33,892 bases of DNA from Planctomycetota bacterium. Lineage in GTDB: Bacteria > Planctomycetota > SZUA-567 > JAKLDR01. Numbering within the stretch: position 1 is the first letter of the stretch; each line of letters starts with the position of its first letter. The position numbers and the translations under genes are program-made. Under the pieces are notes generated by a model that was given only the letters and a program-made list of their open reading frames with translations, was not told the origin of the DNA and searched no databases. Positions 1-8,105 of the stretch are shown here, piece after piece. The DNA is taken from the NCBI GenBank assembly GCA_022703445.1, contig JAKLDR010000044.1:1-33892 (forward strand). The letters run 5' to 3'.

Positions 1-543
1 CCAGCGGGTCAGCCGCTCGTCGGTGTGCTCGCGCAGCGAACCGAGCACCCGGGCCACCTGCCGCTCAGAGTCATCCACTCGCGAGTCGGTGCTCATCTCG
101 ACCACGAAGGCCCGACGGCACCGAGGACAGTAGGCCGACAGTCCCCAGGCCTTGTAGGTGGGCTGCGACGATGTGACCAGGGTGTAGGTCTCGTGCTCCA
201 TGCCCTTGAGGGCTTCGCGGATTCCCGGGATCGCGGCGCCCAGCCTGGGCTTGGCGTCCCCGCCCTTGAGCCGCTTGCCGAGGTACTTCTCAATGGCCTT
301 GGCGGGATCGAAACCGTGCTGGATGGGCTGCCACTTGAGCATCAGTCGGGGCTCGAACTCATCGTCCAGACGGAGGAACCCGCCCTTCGGCCCGAACTCG
401 ATCGCGCCCAGGTCCCAGTCGACGGGGATGGTCAGGTCCCAGCCGTCCCAGGCGAAGCGCTTCCATCGCGGGAAGCCCGGAGGCAGCGGCGGCGGTTCGA
501 AGGTGGGCTCCGGCAGCCGGCGGGCCCCTTGGTCTCTGGTCAT
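1..543 (-). CDS. Hypothetical protein with CxxC pair (5' part; runs off the window)
   Basis: An open frame of 181 codons begins with ATG at 543 on the minus strand and continues without a stop to base 1, so the C-terminus lies outside the window. A GGGGGAGGG-rich Shine-Dalgarno-like stretch lies about 12 bases upstream. The N-terminus is proline-rich (residues 10-23), followed by a tryptophan-rich stretch (WKRFAWDGWDLTIPVDWDLG) of soluble, beta-rich character, and then a CPRC motif near residue 145 (context AYCPRCRRAFVVEM) that could be half of a zinc knuckle. I see no signal peptide or membrane segment. I do not recognise the family. It is transcribed away from the operon starting at 708, from a strong promoter at 623-652. 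Codon use matches the neighbouring genes and the competing plus-strand frames are low-complexity, which supports this as the real gene. Confidence 0.75.
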   Translation of the reverse strand, partial: MTRDQGARRLPEPTFEPPPLPPGFPRWKRFAWDGWDLTIPVDWDLGAIEFGPKGGFLRLDDEFEPRLMLKWQPIQHGFDPAKAIEKYLGKRLKGGDAKPRLGAAIPGIREALKGMEHETYTLVTSSQPTYKAWGLSAYCPRCRRAFVVEMSTDSRVDDSERQVARVLGSLREHTDERLTRW

Positions 544-622
544 GCCCGGCCCCTGCCCTCCCCCACCCTCTGCACTGGATCCGTTCACTGCCTGCGTCTG
601 CACATTCGCCGCTGGTGCGGCC

Positions 623-652
623 ATTATACAGTCCGGCCGTGCGGACGGTCAA
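623..652 (-). promoter_or_regulatory. Sigma70-like promoter for the minus-strand gene ending at the window edge
   Basis: On the minus strand, TTGACC (647-652) and a perfect TATAAT (623-628) are separated by 18 bases. The start would fall near 616, giving a leader of about 70 bases before the ATG at 543. It sits back to back with the plus-strand promoter at 673-700. Confidence 0.65.
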
Positions 653-672
653 ACCGAAATGCCCTCCTCTCG

Positions 673-700
673 TTGACTGGGGACTCCCGTCGAGTAACCT
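673..700 (+). promoter_or_regulatory. Sigma70-like promoter, apparently leaderless, for the operon from 708
   Basis: TTGACT (673-678) and TAACCT (695-700) are 16 bases apart. The expected transcription start, six to seven bases past the -10 element, is 707-708, which is the A of the ATG itself. No Shine-Dalgarno sequence precedes that ATG, so the transcript is probably leaderless. Confidence 0.5.
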
Positions 701-707
701 AGCGGCG

Positions 708-1709
708 ATGACACGCCCCAACCCAACCGACCGCCGCGTCGGCATCACCACCACCGTGCCCAGCGAGGTCATCTTCGCCGCCGGGCTGGTGCCGGTCGAC
801 CTGAACAACCTGTTCATGTCGGCTCCCCGTCCCGAAGCGCTGGTCGAGGAGGCCGAACAGGCCGGGTTTCCCCGCAACTGCTGCGCGTGGATCAAGGGCA
901 TCTATGCAGCCTGCCGGCGGGAGAAAGTCCGTCGGCTGGTCGGCGTGGTCCGGGGCGACTGTTCCAACACCCTGGCCCTGATGGAGGTTCTGCGCAGCGA
1001 AGGCGTCGAGACGATCGAGTTCGCGTACCCTCACGAGCCGCGGCCGGAACTGGTGGCCGGGGCCATCGAGTCCTTCGCCGCCTCGCTCGGGACCACCACC
1101 GAGGCAGCCCAGCGGCAGCGGCGCCGGCTGGAGCCGGCGCGGAGGCTGCTCGCGGAAGTCGATGAGCTCGCCGGCGCGCGCGGCACCGCCTCGGCGGCCG
1201 ACGCCCACCTCTGGATGATTTCGGCCAGCGACTTCCGGGGCGACCCGGAGTCCTTCGAGCGCGACCTGGCGTCGTTCCTCGCCCCGCTTCGGGCCGCGCC
1301 GCCGCGCCCTGGATCTCTCCCGGTGGTCCTGGCTGGCGTTCCCCCCATAAAGTCCGGCCTGTTCGCCGAGCTGGAGCGGCTCGGGGTGCGCGTGGCCTAC
1401 GACGAGATGCCCTACGAGTTCACGATGGCCCGGGCCCGGTCGATGCCGCTGGAGACCATGTACGCCGAGTACATCTACCCCTACGACATCGAGCGGAGGG
1501 TCGCCCGGCTGCGCGAGGCCGCCCGGAGCCGCGCGGCCCGCGGCGTCATCCACTACGTCCAGAGCTTCTGCTACCGGCAGATCCAGGACCGGCTGCTGCG
1601 GGAGGGCCTGGGGCTCCCGGTACTGACGCTGGAATGCGACCGCCCCGGGCCGCTCGACGCCGGCGCGATGACCAGGCTCGAAGCCTTCGTCGAGTCCCTC
1701 CGCAGATGA
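708..1709 (+). CDS. 2-hydroxyacyl-CoA dehydratase / benzoyl-CoA reductase-family protein
   Basis: A 333-residue protein of the HgdB/BcrC-type family (2-hydroxyglutaryl-CoA dehydratase D-component-like). Family members hold a [4Fe-4S] cluster and carry out ATP-primed radical dehydrations or reductions of acyl-CoA. The N-terminal signature is clear (GITTTVPSEVIFAAGLVPVD, residues 11-30). Three cysteine sites typical of cluster ligands follow: NCCAWIKG, RGDCSNTL and SFCYRQI. ATG 708 fits the family N-terminus, whereas the in-frame extension back to 615 has no homologous look and overlaps the promoter. The gene is a single subunit: no second dehydratase subunit and no BadF/HgdC-type activator ATPase is adjacent, so the partner must be elsewhere or the protein works alone. 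It overlaps the next gene by four bases (ATGA), indicating translational coupling. The true substrate cannot be told from sequence. Confidence 0.8.
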   Translation: MTRPNPTDRRVGITTTVPSEVIFAAGLVPVDLNNLFMSAPRPEALVEEAEQAGFPRNCCAWIKGIYAACRREKVRRLVGVVRGDCSNTLALMEVLRSEGVETIEFAYPHEPRPELVAGAIESFAASLGTTTEAAQRQRRRLEPARRLLAEVDELAGARGTASAADAHLWMISASDFRGDPESFERDLASFLAPLRAAPPRPGSLPVVLAGVPPIKSGLFAELERLGVRVAYDEMPYEFTMARARSMPLETMYAEYIYPYDIERRVARLREAARSRAARGVIHYVQSFCYRQIQDRLLREGLGLPVLTLECDRPGPLDAGAMTRLEAFVESLRR

Positions 1710-2749
1710 GCCCGGGAATCCGCAAAACCGCCATCCTGGCCGTCAAGCTGGCGGCGGCCGGCGGCATCCTGGCCTGGCTGATCGCCTCGAGGAAGCTCAC
1801 GGTCGCCTCCTTCGCCGGAGTGCGGGAGCACCTCTGGCTCCTCGCCGGCTGCGCCGGGCTTCTCTTCCTGCTGCCGCTGCTGGGCGCGATGCGTTGGCGC
1901 CTCCTGCTCGGCGCGCAGGGGTTCGAAGTGACCTACCGGCGGACACTCCACCTCGGGCTGGTCGGAGTGCTCTTCAACACCGTGGGAGTCGGCTACGTCG
2001 GAGGGGACGTGGTCAAGGCCTACTACGCGGCCTGCGACCAGCCCAAGGGCCGCCGGGCCGAGGCGGTCACCTCGGTGGTCTTCGACCGCTTCCTCGGGCT
2101 GGCCGGGCTGCTGCTGTTCGCGGCGCTGGCCATGGCCCTGAACCCCCAAGCCATCTGGATGAACCCGGCGCATCCCGAGCTCCGGGTCACCGGCTGGGGA
2201 CTGCTCGGCGCCTGCGCGGCGCTGGCCGCGATCTTCCTCATGGCCTCCTCCCCGCGCCTCTGGTCCGGATCGTCCTGGCAGCGGCGCGTGGAGAAGCTGC
2301 CGGCCGGCGCGATCCTGCTCCGGGTCTGCCGGGCAGTCTCCGCGTACCGCTCGCGCCCGGGCACCGTCGCCGCGGGCGTGGCCATCTCCTTCGCAGCCCA
2401 CAGCGTCAACATCGCGTTCCTGTGGGGACTGTCCCAGGCCCTGGAGTTCCCACCGATCCGGGTCGTGGACTTCGCCTTCTGTCTGGCGGTCGGCCTGGCC
2501 GTCAGCTCGGTCGGCCTGCCGCTGGGCATCGGCTTCGGCCAGGCGGCCTTCGGCTACATGTTCTCGCTGTACCTCGGGGATCCCGGCTACACCTGCGGCG
2601 CGGCCCTGGCCACGCTGCAGCAGGCTTTCATGATCGCCTTCAACCTGGCGGTTGGCCTGCCCGCCTTCCTCCTGGTCAAGAAGGACGCCGCCCGCGTCAG
2701 GGCGGAGATGGCCGCCGACGCCCCGGCCGGCCCCGGAGCGGCGCCGTGA
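1706..2749 (+). CDS. UPF0104 / lysylphosphatidylglycerol synthase TM-region family membrane protein
   Basis: A 347-residue polytopic inner-membrane protein with about seven or eight hydrophobic segments (for example residues 8-27, 41-61, 84-102 and 130-146). Family marks include RWRLLLGAQG after the second helix, GYVGGDVVKAYY near residue 96, and VVFDRFLGLAG near residue 124. The family matches the flippase-like half of MprF and YbhN-type proteins, many of which are linked to lipid handling. No aminoacyl-transferase domain is attached. The start is set by the ATGA overlap with the upstream gene, and the end overlaps the GTG start of bioF (GTGA), so the protein is made from the same operon as an alpha-oxoamine synthase and a glycosyltransferase. 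A role in moving or exposing a lipid intermediate is inference from context. Confidence 0.85.
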   Translation: MSPGIRKTAILAVKLAAAGGILAWLIASRKLTVASFAGVREHLWLLAGCAGLLFLLPLLGAMRWRLLLGAQGFEVTYRRTLHLGLVGVLFNTVGVGYVGGDVVKAYYAACDQPKGRRAEAVTSVVFDRFLGLAGLLLFAALAMALNPQAIWMNPAHPELRVTGWGLLGACAALAAIFLMASSPRLWSGSSWQRRVEKLPAGAILLRVCRAVSAYRSRPGTVAAGVAISFAAHSVNIAFLWGLSQALEFPPIRVVDFAFCLAVGLAVSSVGLPLGIGFGQAAFGYMFSLYLGDPGYTCGAALATLQQAFMIAFNLAVGLPAFLLVKKDAARVRAEMAADAPAGPGAAP

Positions 2750-3906
2750 CCGACGCCCCGCTCCGCCCTCCCCTGCCCTTCGCGGCGGCCCTGCGGGACG
2801 AGGCGGCCGGCCTCGCCGGTGCCGGGCTGCTGCGCTCCGTCCGTGCGGCCCCGGAGGGGCTGACCTCGTTCGCCTCCAACGACTACCTGGGGTTGGCCCG
2901 CGACTGCCGGGTGCGAGCCGCCGCGGCGGCCGCCGCGCACGAGTTCGGCGCCGGCGCAGGCAGCTCCCGGCTGGTGGCCGGGACCGGCGGCCCCGTCCTG
3001 CGCCTGGAGGACGCCCTGGCCCGCTTCAAGGGCTTCCCGGCCGCCCTGGTCTTCCCCACCGGCTACCAGGCAGCCCTCGGCGCCATCACCGCCCTGGTCG
3101 GCCCGGGCGACGAACTCTTTCTGGACAAGCTCAACCACGCTTCGCTGATCGACGGCGCCAGGCTCTCCGGGGCGAGGCTCCACACCTGGCCGCACGGCCG
3201 CACGGAGCGGCTCCGCCGGCTCCTCGAGCGCCCGGCCGTGGGCCGCCGGCTGATCGTCACCGACGGACTGTTCTCCATGGACGGGGACCTGGCGCCGCTG
3301 CCCGAAATCGGCGGACTGGCCGCCCGCTTCGGGGCCGCCCTGATGGTTGACGAGGCCCACGCCACCGGGTGCCTGGGGGCCTCCGGCCGCGGCAGCGCGG
3401 AACTGCTCGGCTGCGAGCAGCTGGTGCACGTGTCCATGGGCACGCTCAGCAAGGCGCTCGGAGCGCAGGGCGGCTTCGTGGCCGCCGACCTCCCAGTGAT
3501 CGAGCACCTCGTCAATCGCGCCCGGAGCTTCATCTACACCACCGCCCCGGCGCCGGCGGTCGTCGGCGCGGCCCTGGCCGCCCTGGAGATCGTGGGGACC
3601 GAGCCCGCCCGGCGCGCGCGGCTGGCCTCGCGCGCCAGCCGGCTCCGCGCGGCGCTGGCCGCCTCCGGCTTCGACACCGGCCGCAGCACCAGCCACATCG
3701 TTCCGGTCATCCTGGGAGACAACGAATCCGCCCTGTCCGCCGCCGCCTTCCTGGCTGGGCGCGGATTCCACTGTCCGGCCATCCGCCGCCCGACGGTCCC
3801 GGAGGGGACGGCGCGGCTTCGCCTGTCGGTCTCGAGCGAGCACGCCGAGCGCGACATAGACGCGCTGGCCGCGGCGCTGGTGGCCTGGAGGGCTTCGCGT
3901 GGCTGA
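2746..3906 (+). CDS. bioF: 8-amino-7-oxononanoate synthase-like alpha-oxoamine synthase
   Basis: A 386-residue PLP enzyme of the alpha-oxoamine synthase family. BioF condenses pimeloyl-thioester with L-alanine to give 8-amino-7-oxononanoate in biotin synthesis. Diagnostic segments are SFASNDYLGLA (residues 41-51), GAGAGSSRLVAGTG (68-81), FPTGYQA (103-109), DKLNHASLIDG (127-137, ring-stacking His131), VTDGLFSMDGDLAPLPEI (171-188), VDEAHATG (Asp202, His205) and TLSKALGAQGG with the PLP lysine at 236. Length and residue spacing match BioF closely. The start is GTG 2746, overlapping the upstream stop (GTGA). No bioA, bioB, bioD or pimeloyl-forming gene is nearby. Instead it lies between a lipid-flippase-like membrane protein and a glycosyltransferase, so a serine-palmitoyltransferase-like or other oxoamine role cannot be excluded, although the motifs favour BioF. 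Confidence 0.85.
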   Translation: MTDAPLRPPLPFAAALRDEAAGLAGAGLLRSVRAAPEGLTSFASNDYLGLARDCRVRAAAAAAAHEFGAGAGSSRLVAGTGGPVLRLEDALARFKGFPAALVFPTGYQAALGAITALVGPGDELFLDKLNHASLIDGARLSGARLHTWPHGRTERLRRLLERPAVGRRLIVTDGLFSMDGDLAPLPEIGGLAARFGAALMVDEAHATGCLGASGRGSAELLGCEQLVHVSMGTLSKALGAQGGFVAADLPVIEHLVNRARSFIYTTAPAPAVVGAALAALEIVGTEPARRARLASRASRLRAALAASGFDTGRSTSHIVPVILGDNESALSAAAFLAGRGFHCPAIRRPTVPEGTARLRLSVSSEHAERDIDALAAALVAWRASRG

Positions 3907-5062
3907 GGCCGGACGGCGCATCCGGGTGGCCTGCGTCCTGGAGGCCACGGAGGGGGGCACTCGCCGCCACCTGCTCGACCTGTTCGACGGTCTGGACCCG
4001 GAGCGGTTCGAACTGACGGCGGTGGTCTCCATCCGTCCCGACGGCGGCTTCGCGGCCGACGCCGAGGGCCTGCGCAGCCGCGGGATCAGAGTGGAGATCG
4101 TCCCCATGCGCCGGCGGCCGGCTCCGCTGGCCGACGCCGTCGCGCTCTTCAGGCTCTGGCGGCTCTTCCGGCGCGAGCGCTTCGACATCGTGCACGCCCA
4201 CGGCTCCAAGGGCGGACTGCTGGGCAGGCTCGCCGCGCGGCTGGCCGGCGTCCGCAGAGTCTACCACACCCCGCACGTGTACCCCTTCCAGTGGTCGGCG
4301 GGCCCGGCCCGCGGTGTCTTCCTGGCGGTCGAGAGGTGCCTCTGGCGGCTCTCCGACAGGGTGATCGCGGTCGGCCCGGGACAGGCCGGCGCGGCGCTGC
4401 GCTTCCGGGTGGCCCGTAAGGAGCGGCTGGTGACCATCCCCAACGGCGTAGACGCCGCCCGTTTCGCGCGGCTGGCAACCCCGGAGGCCCGCGCCTCGGT
4501 CCGCGGGGAACTGGCTCTGGCCGATTCGGACCTGGCGGTGGGCATGGTGGCCAGGCTCTCCCCCCAGAAGGGCTGCGGCCACTTCCTGCGGGCCGCCAGG
4601 CTGGCAGCCGCCCAGGAACCGCGGGCCAGGTTCCTGCTCATCGGTTCCGGACCGCTCGAGCACCACCTACGCATGACGGCCGAGGACCTGGGCATAGCCG
4701 ACCGGGTCCGCTTCCTGGGACACCGCCCGGACGCCGAGCGGCTGTATGCCGCCCTGGACATCTTCGTCCTGTCCAGCCTCTGGGAGGGTCTGCCCTACGT
4801 GGTCCTCGAGGCCCAGGCCTCGGGGCTGCCGGTGATCGCCAGCCGCATCCCCGGCTGCGAGGAACTGATCACCGACGGGCAGACCGGCTTCCTGGTGAAC
4901 CTCCAGGACGAGGCCCAGATCGCCGCGCGCATGGTCCATCTGCTGCAGGACCCGGAGCGCCGCGCGCGCATGGGGCTGGCCGCCAGGGCGCGGGTCGAGA
5001 AGGACTTCCGCCTGGACCGCTTTCTGCAGCTGCATGCCAGTCTCTACGCGGGTGAGCTGTAG
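3899..5062 (+). CDS. Glycosyltransferase family 4 (GT-B fold)
   Basis: A 387-residue GT4-type glycosyltransferase that would pass a sugar from a nucleotide-sugar donor to an envelope or lipid acceptor in the cytoplasm. The N-terminal Rossmann half starts at IRVACVLEATEGGTRRHLL and includes HAHGSKGGLLGRLAARLAG (near residues 98-116). The C-terminal half includes MVARLSPQKGCGHFLRAA, LIGSGPLE, VRFLGHRPD and the E-x7-E donor-site motif in EGLPYVVLEAQASGLPVIAS (near residue 298). No membrane span is apparent. The GTG start at 3899 overlaps the end of bioF by eight bases, the fourth consecutive overlap or near-overlap in this operon. Acceptor and sugar are unknown. It is the last gene before the separate truD promoter. 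Confidence 0.9.
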   Translation: MAEAGRRIRVACVLEATEGGTRRHLLDLFDGLDPERFELTAVVSIRPDGGFAADAEGLRSRGIRVEIVPMRRRPAPLADAVALFRLWRLFRRERFDIVHAHGSKGGLLGRLAARLAGVRRVYHTPHVYPFQWSAGPARGVFLAVERCLWRLSDRVIAVGPGQAGAALRFRVARKERLVTIPNGVDAARFARLATPEARASVRGELALADSDLAVGMVARLSPQKGCGHFLRAARLAAAQEPRARFLLIGSGPLEHHLRMTAEDLGIADRVRFLGHRPDAERLYAALDIFVLSSLWEGLPYVVLEAQASGLPVIASRIPGCEELITDGQTGFLVNLQDEAQIAARMVHLLQDPERRARMGLAARARVEKDFRLDRFLQLHASLYAGEL

Positions 5063-5081
5063 GCCGTCCAGCGCCAGGCCA

Positions 5082-5109
5082 TTGCATTCCCGCTCTGCGC
5101 CCATATGAT
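5082..5109 (+). promoter_or_regulatory. Probable promoter for truD-rsmB
   Basis: TTGCAT (5082-5087) and TATGAT (5104-5109) are 16 bases apart in the only gap between the glycosyltransferase and truD. The predicted leader is about 36 bases. The -35 element is weak. Confidence 0.4.
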
Positions 5110-5151
5110 GCCGGTGCCCGGGCAGGACCGGAGCGCTGGAGACCCCAGACC

Positions 5152-6366
5152 TTGAAGATCAAGTGCCGGCCCGAGGACTTCTTCGTGGAGGAACTGGCCG
5201 AGTTGCACCCCGGCCCGCGGGGGGCTCTGGGGCTCTACGTCCTGGAGAAGCGGGGGCTCTCCACCCTGGAGGCCATCGCCGAGCTGGCCCGCCGCCTGAA
5301 CAGGCCGCCATCGGCCATCAGCGCCGGCGGCCTCAAGGACAAGTACGCGCTCACCCGGCAGCACGTGACCATCCCCGGACGCCCCGTCCCGCCGATGCAG
5401 ATGCGCGGGATGAAGCTCGAGCCGCTGGGCCGGGTCGAGGCCCCCATGACCGCCGCGGCGCTCCGCGGCAACCGATTCGCCATCATCCTGCGCGATCTGC
5501 CCGATGGCACCGGCCGGGTGCTCGCCGAGCGCGCCGAACTGGCCGCCCGGCAGGGCCTGCCCAACTACTTCGACGAGCAGCGCTTCGGGTCCCTGCGCGG
5601 CGGCAAGGGCTTCATCGCCCGCCGGCTGCTCGAGGGCGACTTCGAGGGAGCCCTGCGCATGCACCTGGGGGCCCCCTCCAAGCTGGACTCCTCCCGGATC
5701 CGCGAGCAGCGCCGCCGCATCGAGGGATCCTGGGGGCGCTGGGACGAGATCTTCCGCTTTCTGCCCCGGGGCAACGAGCGCAGCGTGGTGGACTTCCTCC
5801 GCGGGCACCCGGGGCGTTTCGCGCAGGCCTTCGAGCTGATCGAGAGCCGCCTGGCGCAGCTCTACCTCTTCGCCTACCAGAGCTACATCTGGAACGAGAT
5901 ACTCGGCCGGTTCCTCGAGCTCCTCCCGGCCGGTGGGCCGGTCTTCCGACTGCCCTACGCCGCCGGCGAGCTGCGCTTCCTGGACCGGGCTGCCCCGGAG
6001 CAGGTCGCCGCGCTGCGCGAGATGATCATCCCCCTGCCCTGCCCCAAGGCCAGGTACGAGGAAGGGCCCCTGGCCGAGTCCGCCGCCGCAGTCCTCTCCG
6101 CCGAGGGGCTGGGCCTGGAGCAACTGCGCATCCGGGGCACCGAGCGCCTGCAGTTCCGCGGCGGACAGCGTCCGGCCCTGGTCTTCCCGGGCAACCTGCG
6201 CGCCGCCGGCGAGCAGCCCGACGACCTCTACCATGGGCGCAGAAAGCTGCGTCTGGACTTCACCATGCCCCCGGGCAGCTACGCCACGATCCTCATCAAG
6301 TTCGTGGCCCGTGACCTGCTGCCGGGCAGCCGGGCGTCCAGAAACCGCCTGCGCCGGAGGAGATGA
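5152..6366 (+). CDS. truD: tRNA pseudouridine synthase TruD
   Basis: A 404-residue TruD-family enzyme, which in E. coli isomerises uridine 13 of tRNA. The catalytic aspartate is Asp63 in GGLKDKYALTRQ, the TruD signature. Other family marks are LRGNRFAIILRDL, NYFDEQRFG and the SYIWNEILGRFLELLPAG segment of the inserted TRUD domain. The C-terminus ends in a strongly basic tail (SRASRNRLRRRR). It is longer than the roughly 350-residue E. coli enzyme, within the range of the family. The start is TTG at 5152, fixed by the conserved beginning KIKCRPEDFFVEE; a GGAG sits about ten bases upstream. The stop overlaps the rsmB start (ATGA), making a two-gene RNA-modification operon. Confidence 0.92.
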   Translation: MKIKCRPEDFFVEELAELHPGPRGALGLYVLEKRGLSTLEAIAELARRLNRPPSAISAGGLKDKYALTRQHVTIPGRPVPPMQMRGMKLEPLGRVEAPMTAAALRGNRFAIILRDLPDGTGRVLAERAELAARQGLPNYFDEQRFGSLRGGKGFIARRLLEGDFEGALRMHLGAPSKLDSSRIREQRRRIEGSWGRWDEIFRFLPRGNERSVVDFLRGHPGRFAQAFELIESRLAQLYLFAYQSYIWNEILGRFLELLPAGGPVFRLPYAAGELRFLDRAAPEQVAALREMIIPLPCPKARYEEGPLAESAAAVLSAEGLGLEQLRIRGTERLQFRGGQRPALVFPGNLRAAGEQPDDLYHGRRKLRLDFTMPPGSYATILIKFVARDLLPGSRASRNRLRRRR

Positions 6367-7874
6367 ACTTGGCTGGCAAGTCCGGCAGACCTGGCGGCGG
6401 ATCCAAGCGTGCCCATCGCGGGACGCCCAGCCGCGGTCCCGCCAGGGGCACGGTGCGGCGCGGCCCCCGGCACATAGCCCTGCAGATCGCCCTGCTGGGC
6501 CAGCGGCGCGGCGGGAACGCCGACGAACTCCTGGACGAGATGCTCCCCGGCCAGAGCTTCGCCCGGCGCGACCGGCACCTGGCCGAGGAGCTGTCCTACG
6601 GCACGGTCCGGCACCGCACGGCGCTCGACCTGCTCATCGCCGCCGTGTCCTCCCGTCCGGTGGGCATGATCGACCCGGCGCTGCGGGAGATCCTGCGCCA
6701 GGCCGTCTACCAGAGCTTCTTCCTGACCCGCATCCCGGATCACGCCGCGGTCGACGAGGCCGTGCGCCTGGCCCGCGCCTTCGGCGGCGACTCGGGCGCG
6801 GCCTTCGTGAACGCAGTGCTGCGCGCCGTCCTGCCGCTCAGGGCCGGCCGCGGATTCGGGCGCCCGACGGGGGCGGAGCGCCGGGTCACCCTGGCCTGGC
6901 GCGGGGGCGAGCACGTGCGGCTGACCCGCCCGCTGCTGCCCGACCCGGACGGAGACCTCCCCGCCTGGCTGTCCGCCCACTTCAGCTATCCGACGTGGCT
7001 GGTGGAACAGCTCATCGCCGAGTGCGGAGCGGAGCGCGCCGAGGAGATCCTCTGCTGGGGCAACGAGGTACCCCCCGTGACCGTGCGCCTGAATCGACTG
7101 CGCGCCGACCAGGAGGCCGTCGCCGCTCAGCCGGTCGCCGACCTGTCGGCCGCCGGGCAGATCTTCTCCGGGTGTTCGGCGGTGGCCCGCGGAGAGCTGC
7201 CGGGCAGCTACCGCCTGAAGCTCGACCTGCCCATCCCGGAGATGCCCGGGTTCCAGCGGGGGCTCTTCTCGGTCCAGGACGAAGCCCAGCAGCGGGCCGT
7301 CGCCTGGCTCGCGCCCGTGGCCGGCGACGAGGTCCTCGACCTCTGCGCCGCGCCCGGCGGCAAGACTACCCACATGGCCGAGGCGGCCGGCAACGAAGCC
7401 CGCATCCTGGCCTGCGACCCGGACGAGACCCGCCTGGCGCTGATCCCCGTCGCGGCGGCGCGCCTGGGACTCGGCGGCATCGCCACCCGCCCGCTGTCCG
7501 TCCCTCCCGTGCCGCCCGAACTGCGCGGGCGCTTCGACCGGGTGCTGGCCGACGTGCCCTGCTCCAACACCGGCAGCATGAACCGGCGGGTCGAGGCGCG
7601 CTGGCGGGCCACGGCCGAGGCCGTGGCCGAACTGGCCGGGCGCCAGGTGGCCATCCTGTCCGCGGCCCTGGAGGCCGCCAAGCCCGGCGGTCGCGTGCTC
7701 TACAGCACCTGTTCCCTGCTCCGCGCGGAAAACGGCGACGTGGTCCGCAAGGTCCTTGGCGCCAGTCCGGAATGGCGGATCGCGCGCGAGGAGACGCTGC
7801 TGCCCCGCCAGGGCGTCAGGGACGGAGCCTACCTGGCGCTGCTCGAGCGGGACACCAAGGCGCAATCCGGCTAG
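6363..7874 (+). CDS. rsmB: 16S rRNA (cytosine-967-C5) methyltransferase RsmB
   Basis: A 503-residue SAM-dependent rRNA methyltransferase. A basic, glycine-rich N-terminal tail (residues 1-35) precedes a NusB-like RNA-binding domain (about 38-165) and the RsmB/NOP methyltransferase domain (about 270-495). The SAM site is in VLDLCAAPGGKTTHMAEAAG. The motif IV cysteine is Cys400 in ADVPCSNTGSMNRR, and the motif VI cysteine nucleophile is Cys450 in YSTCSLLRAENG. The protein is about 70 residues longer than E. coli RsmB, mostly from the N-terminal tail and an insertion between the two domains. Its ATG overlaps the truD stop. Both genes modify structural RNA, so co-expression makes sense. Confidence 0.92.
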   Translation: MNLAGKSGRPGGGSKRAHRGTPSRGPARGTVRRGPRHIALQIALLGQRRGGNADELLDEMLPGQSFARRDRHLAEELSYGTVRHRTALDLLIAAVSSRPVGMIDPALREILRQAVYQSFFLTRIPDHAAVDEAVRLARAFGGDSGAAFVNAVLRAVLPLRAGRGFGRPTGAERRVTLAWRGGEHVRLTRPLLPDPDGDLPAWLSAHFSYPTWLVEQLIAECGAERAEEILCWGNEVPPVTVRLNRLRADQEAVAAQPVADLSAAGQIFSGCSAVARGELPGSYRLKLDLPIPEMPGFQRGLFSVQDEAQQRAVAWLAPVAGDEVLDLCAAPGGKTTHMAEAAGNEARILACDPDETRLALIPVAAARLGLGGIATRPLSVPPVPPELRGRFDRVLADVPCSNTGSMNRRVEARWRATAEAVAELAGRQVAILSAALEAAKPGGRVLYSTCSLLRAENGDVVRKVLGASPEWRIAREETLLPRQGVRDGAYLALLERDTKAQSG

Positions 7875-7891
7875 ACCGCGTCTCTGACGGA

Positions 7892-7922
7892 CAGCAGACT
7901 GCCCGTGAGCCGGGCGCTGCTG
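7892..7922 (+). terminator. Possible intrinsic terminator hairpin after rsmB
   Basis: CAGCAG (7892-7897) pairs with CTGCTG (7917-7922) and GCCCG (7901-7905) with CGGGC (7911-7915) around a five-base loop, starting 17 bases after the rsmB stop. No T-tract follows, so termination activity is uncertain. Confidence 0.35.
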
Positions 7923-8000
7923 CGCGCGAAGACTCGCTCTCAGCAGCTGCGCCGCGGGGTCACCGCGTCTCGCTTGAGATCAGGATGGAAGGGGGGGGGT

Positions 8001-8075
8001 TGGAGCGGGTGATGGGGATCGAACCCACGACCCTCGCGTTGGGAACGCGATGCTCTACCGCTGAGCTACACCCGC
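8001..8075 (-). tRNA. tRNA-Gly, anticodon CCC
   Basis: The minus strand folds as a full cloverleaf. The acceptor is GCGGGTG (8075-8069) paired with CACCCGC, the D arm GCTC/GAGC, the anticodon stem TCGCG/CGCGA around loop TTCCCAA (anticodon CCC, decoding GGG), and the T arm GTGGG/CCCAT around TTCGATC. The discriminator is T (U73), as in bacterial glycine tRNAs, and CCA is encoded in the DNA. Without CCA the gene spans 8004-8075. A tract of nine G (7991-7999 on the plus strand) lies immediately past the CCA end. Confidence 0.95.
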
Positions 8076-8105
8076 TCACTGCGCGAACTCAGGCACCACG
8101 CCGGC

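Noticed and set aside
2587..4209. Open minus-strand frame of 540 codons opposite bioF
   Set aside because: bioF has complete catalytic motifs on the plus strand; this frame shows only shadow composition.
7991..7999. Tract of nine G beside the tRNA-Gly 3' end
   Set aside because: Probably a chance homopolymer or a sequencing-prone site. It is outside the tRNA fold and no regulatory role is evident.
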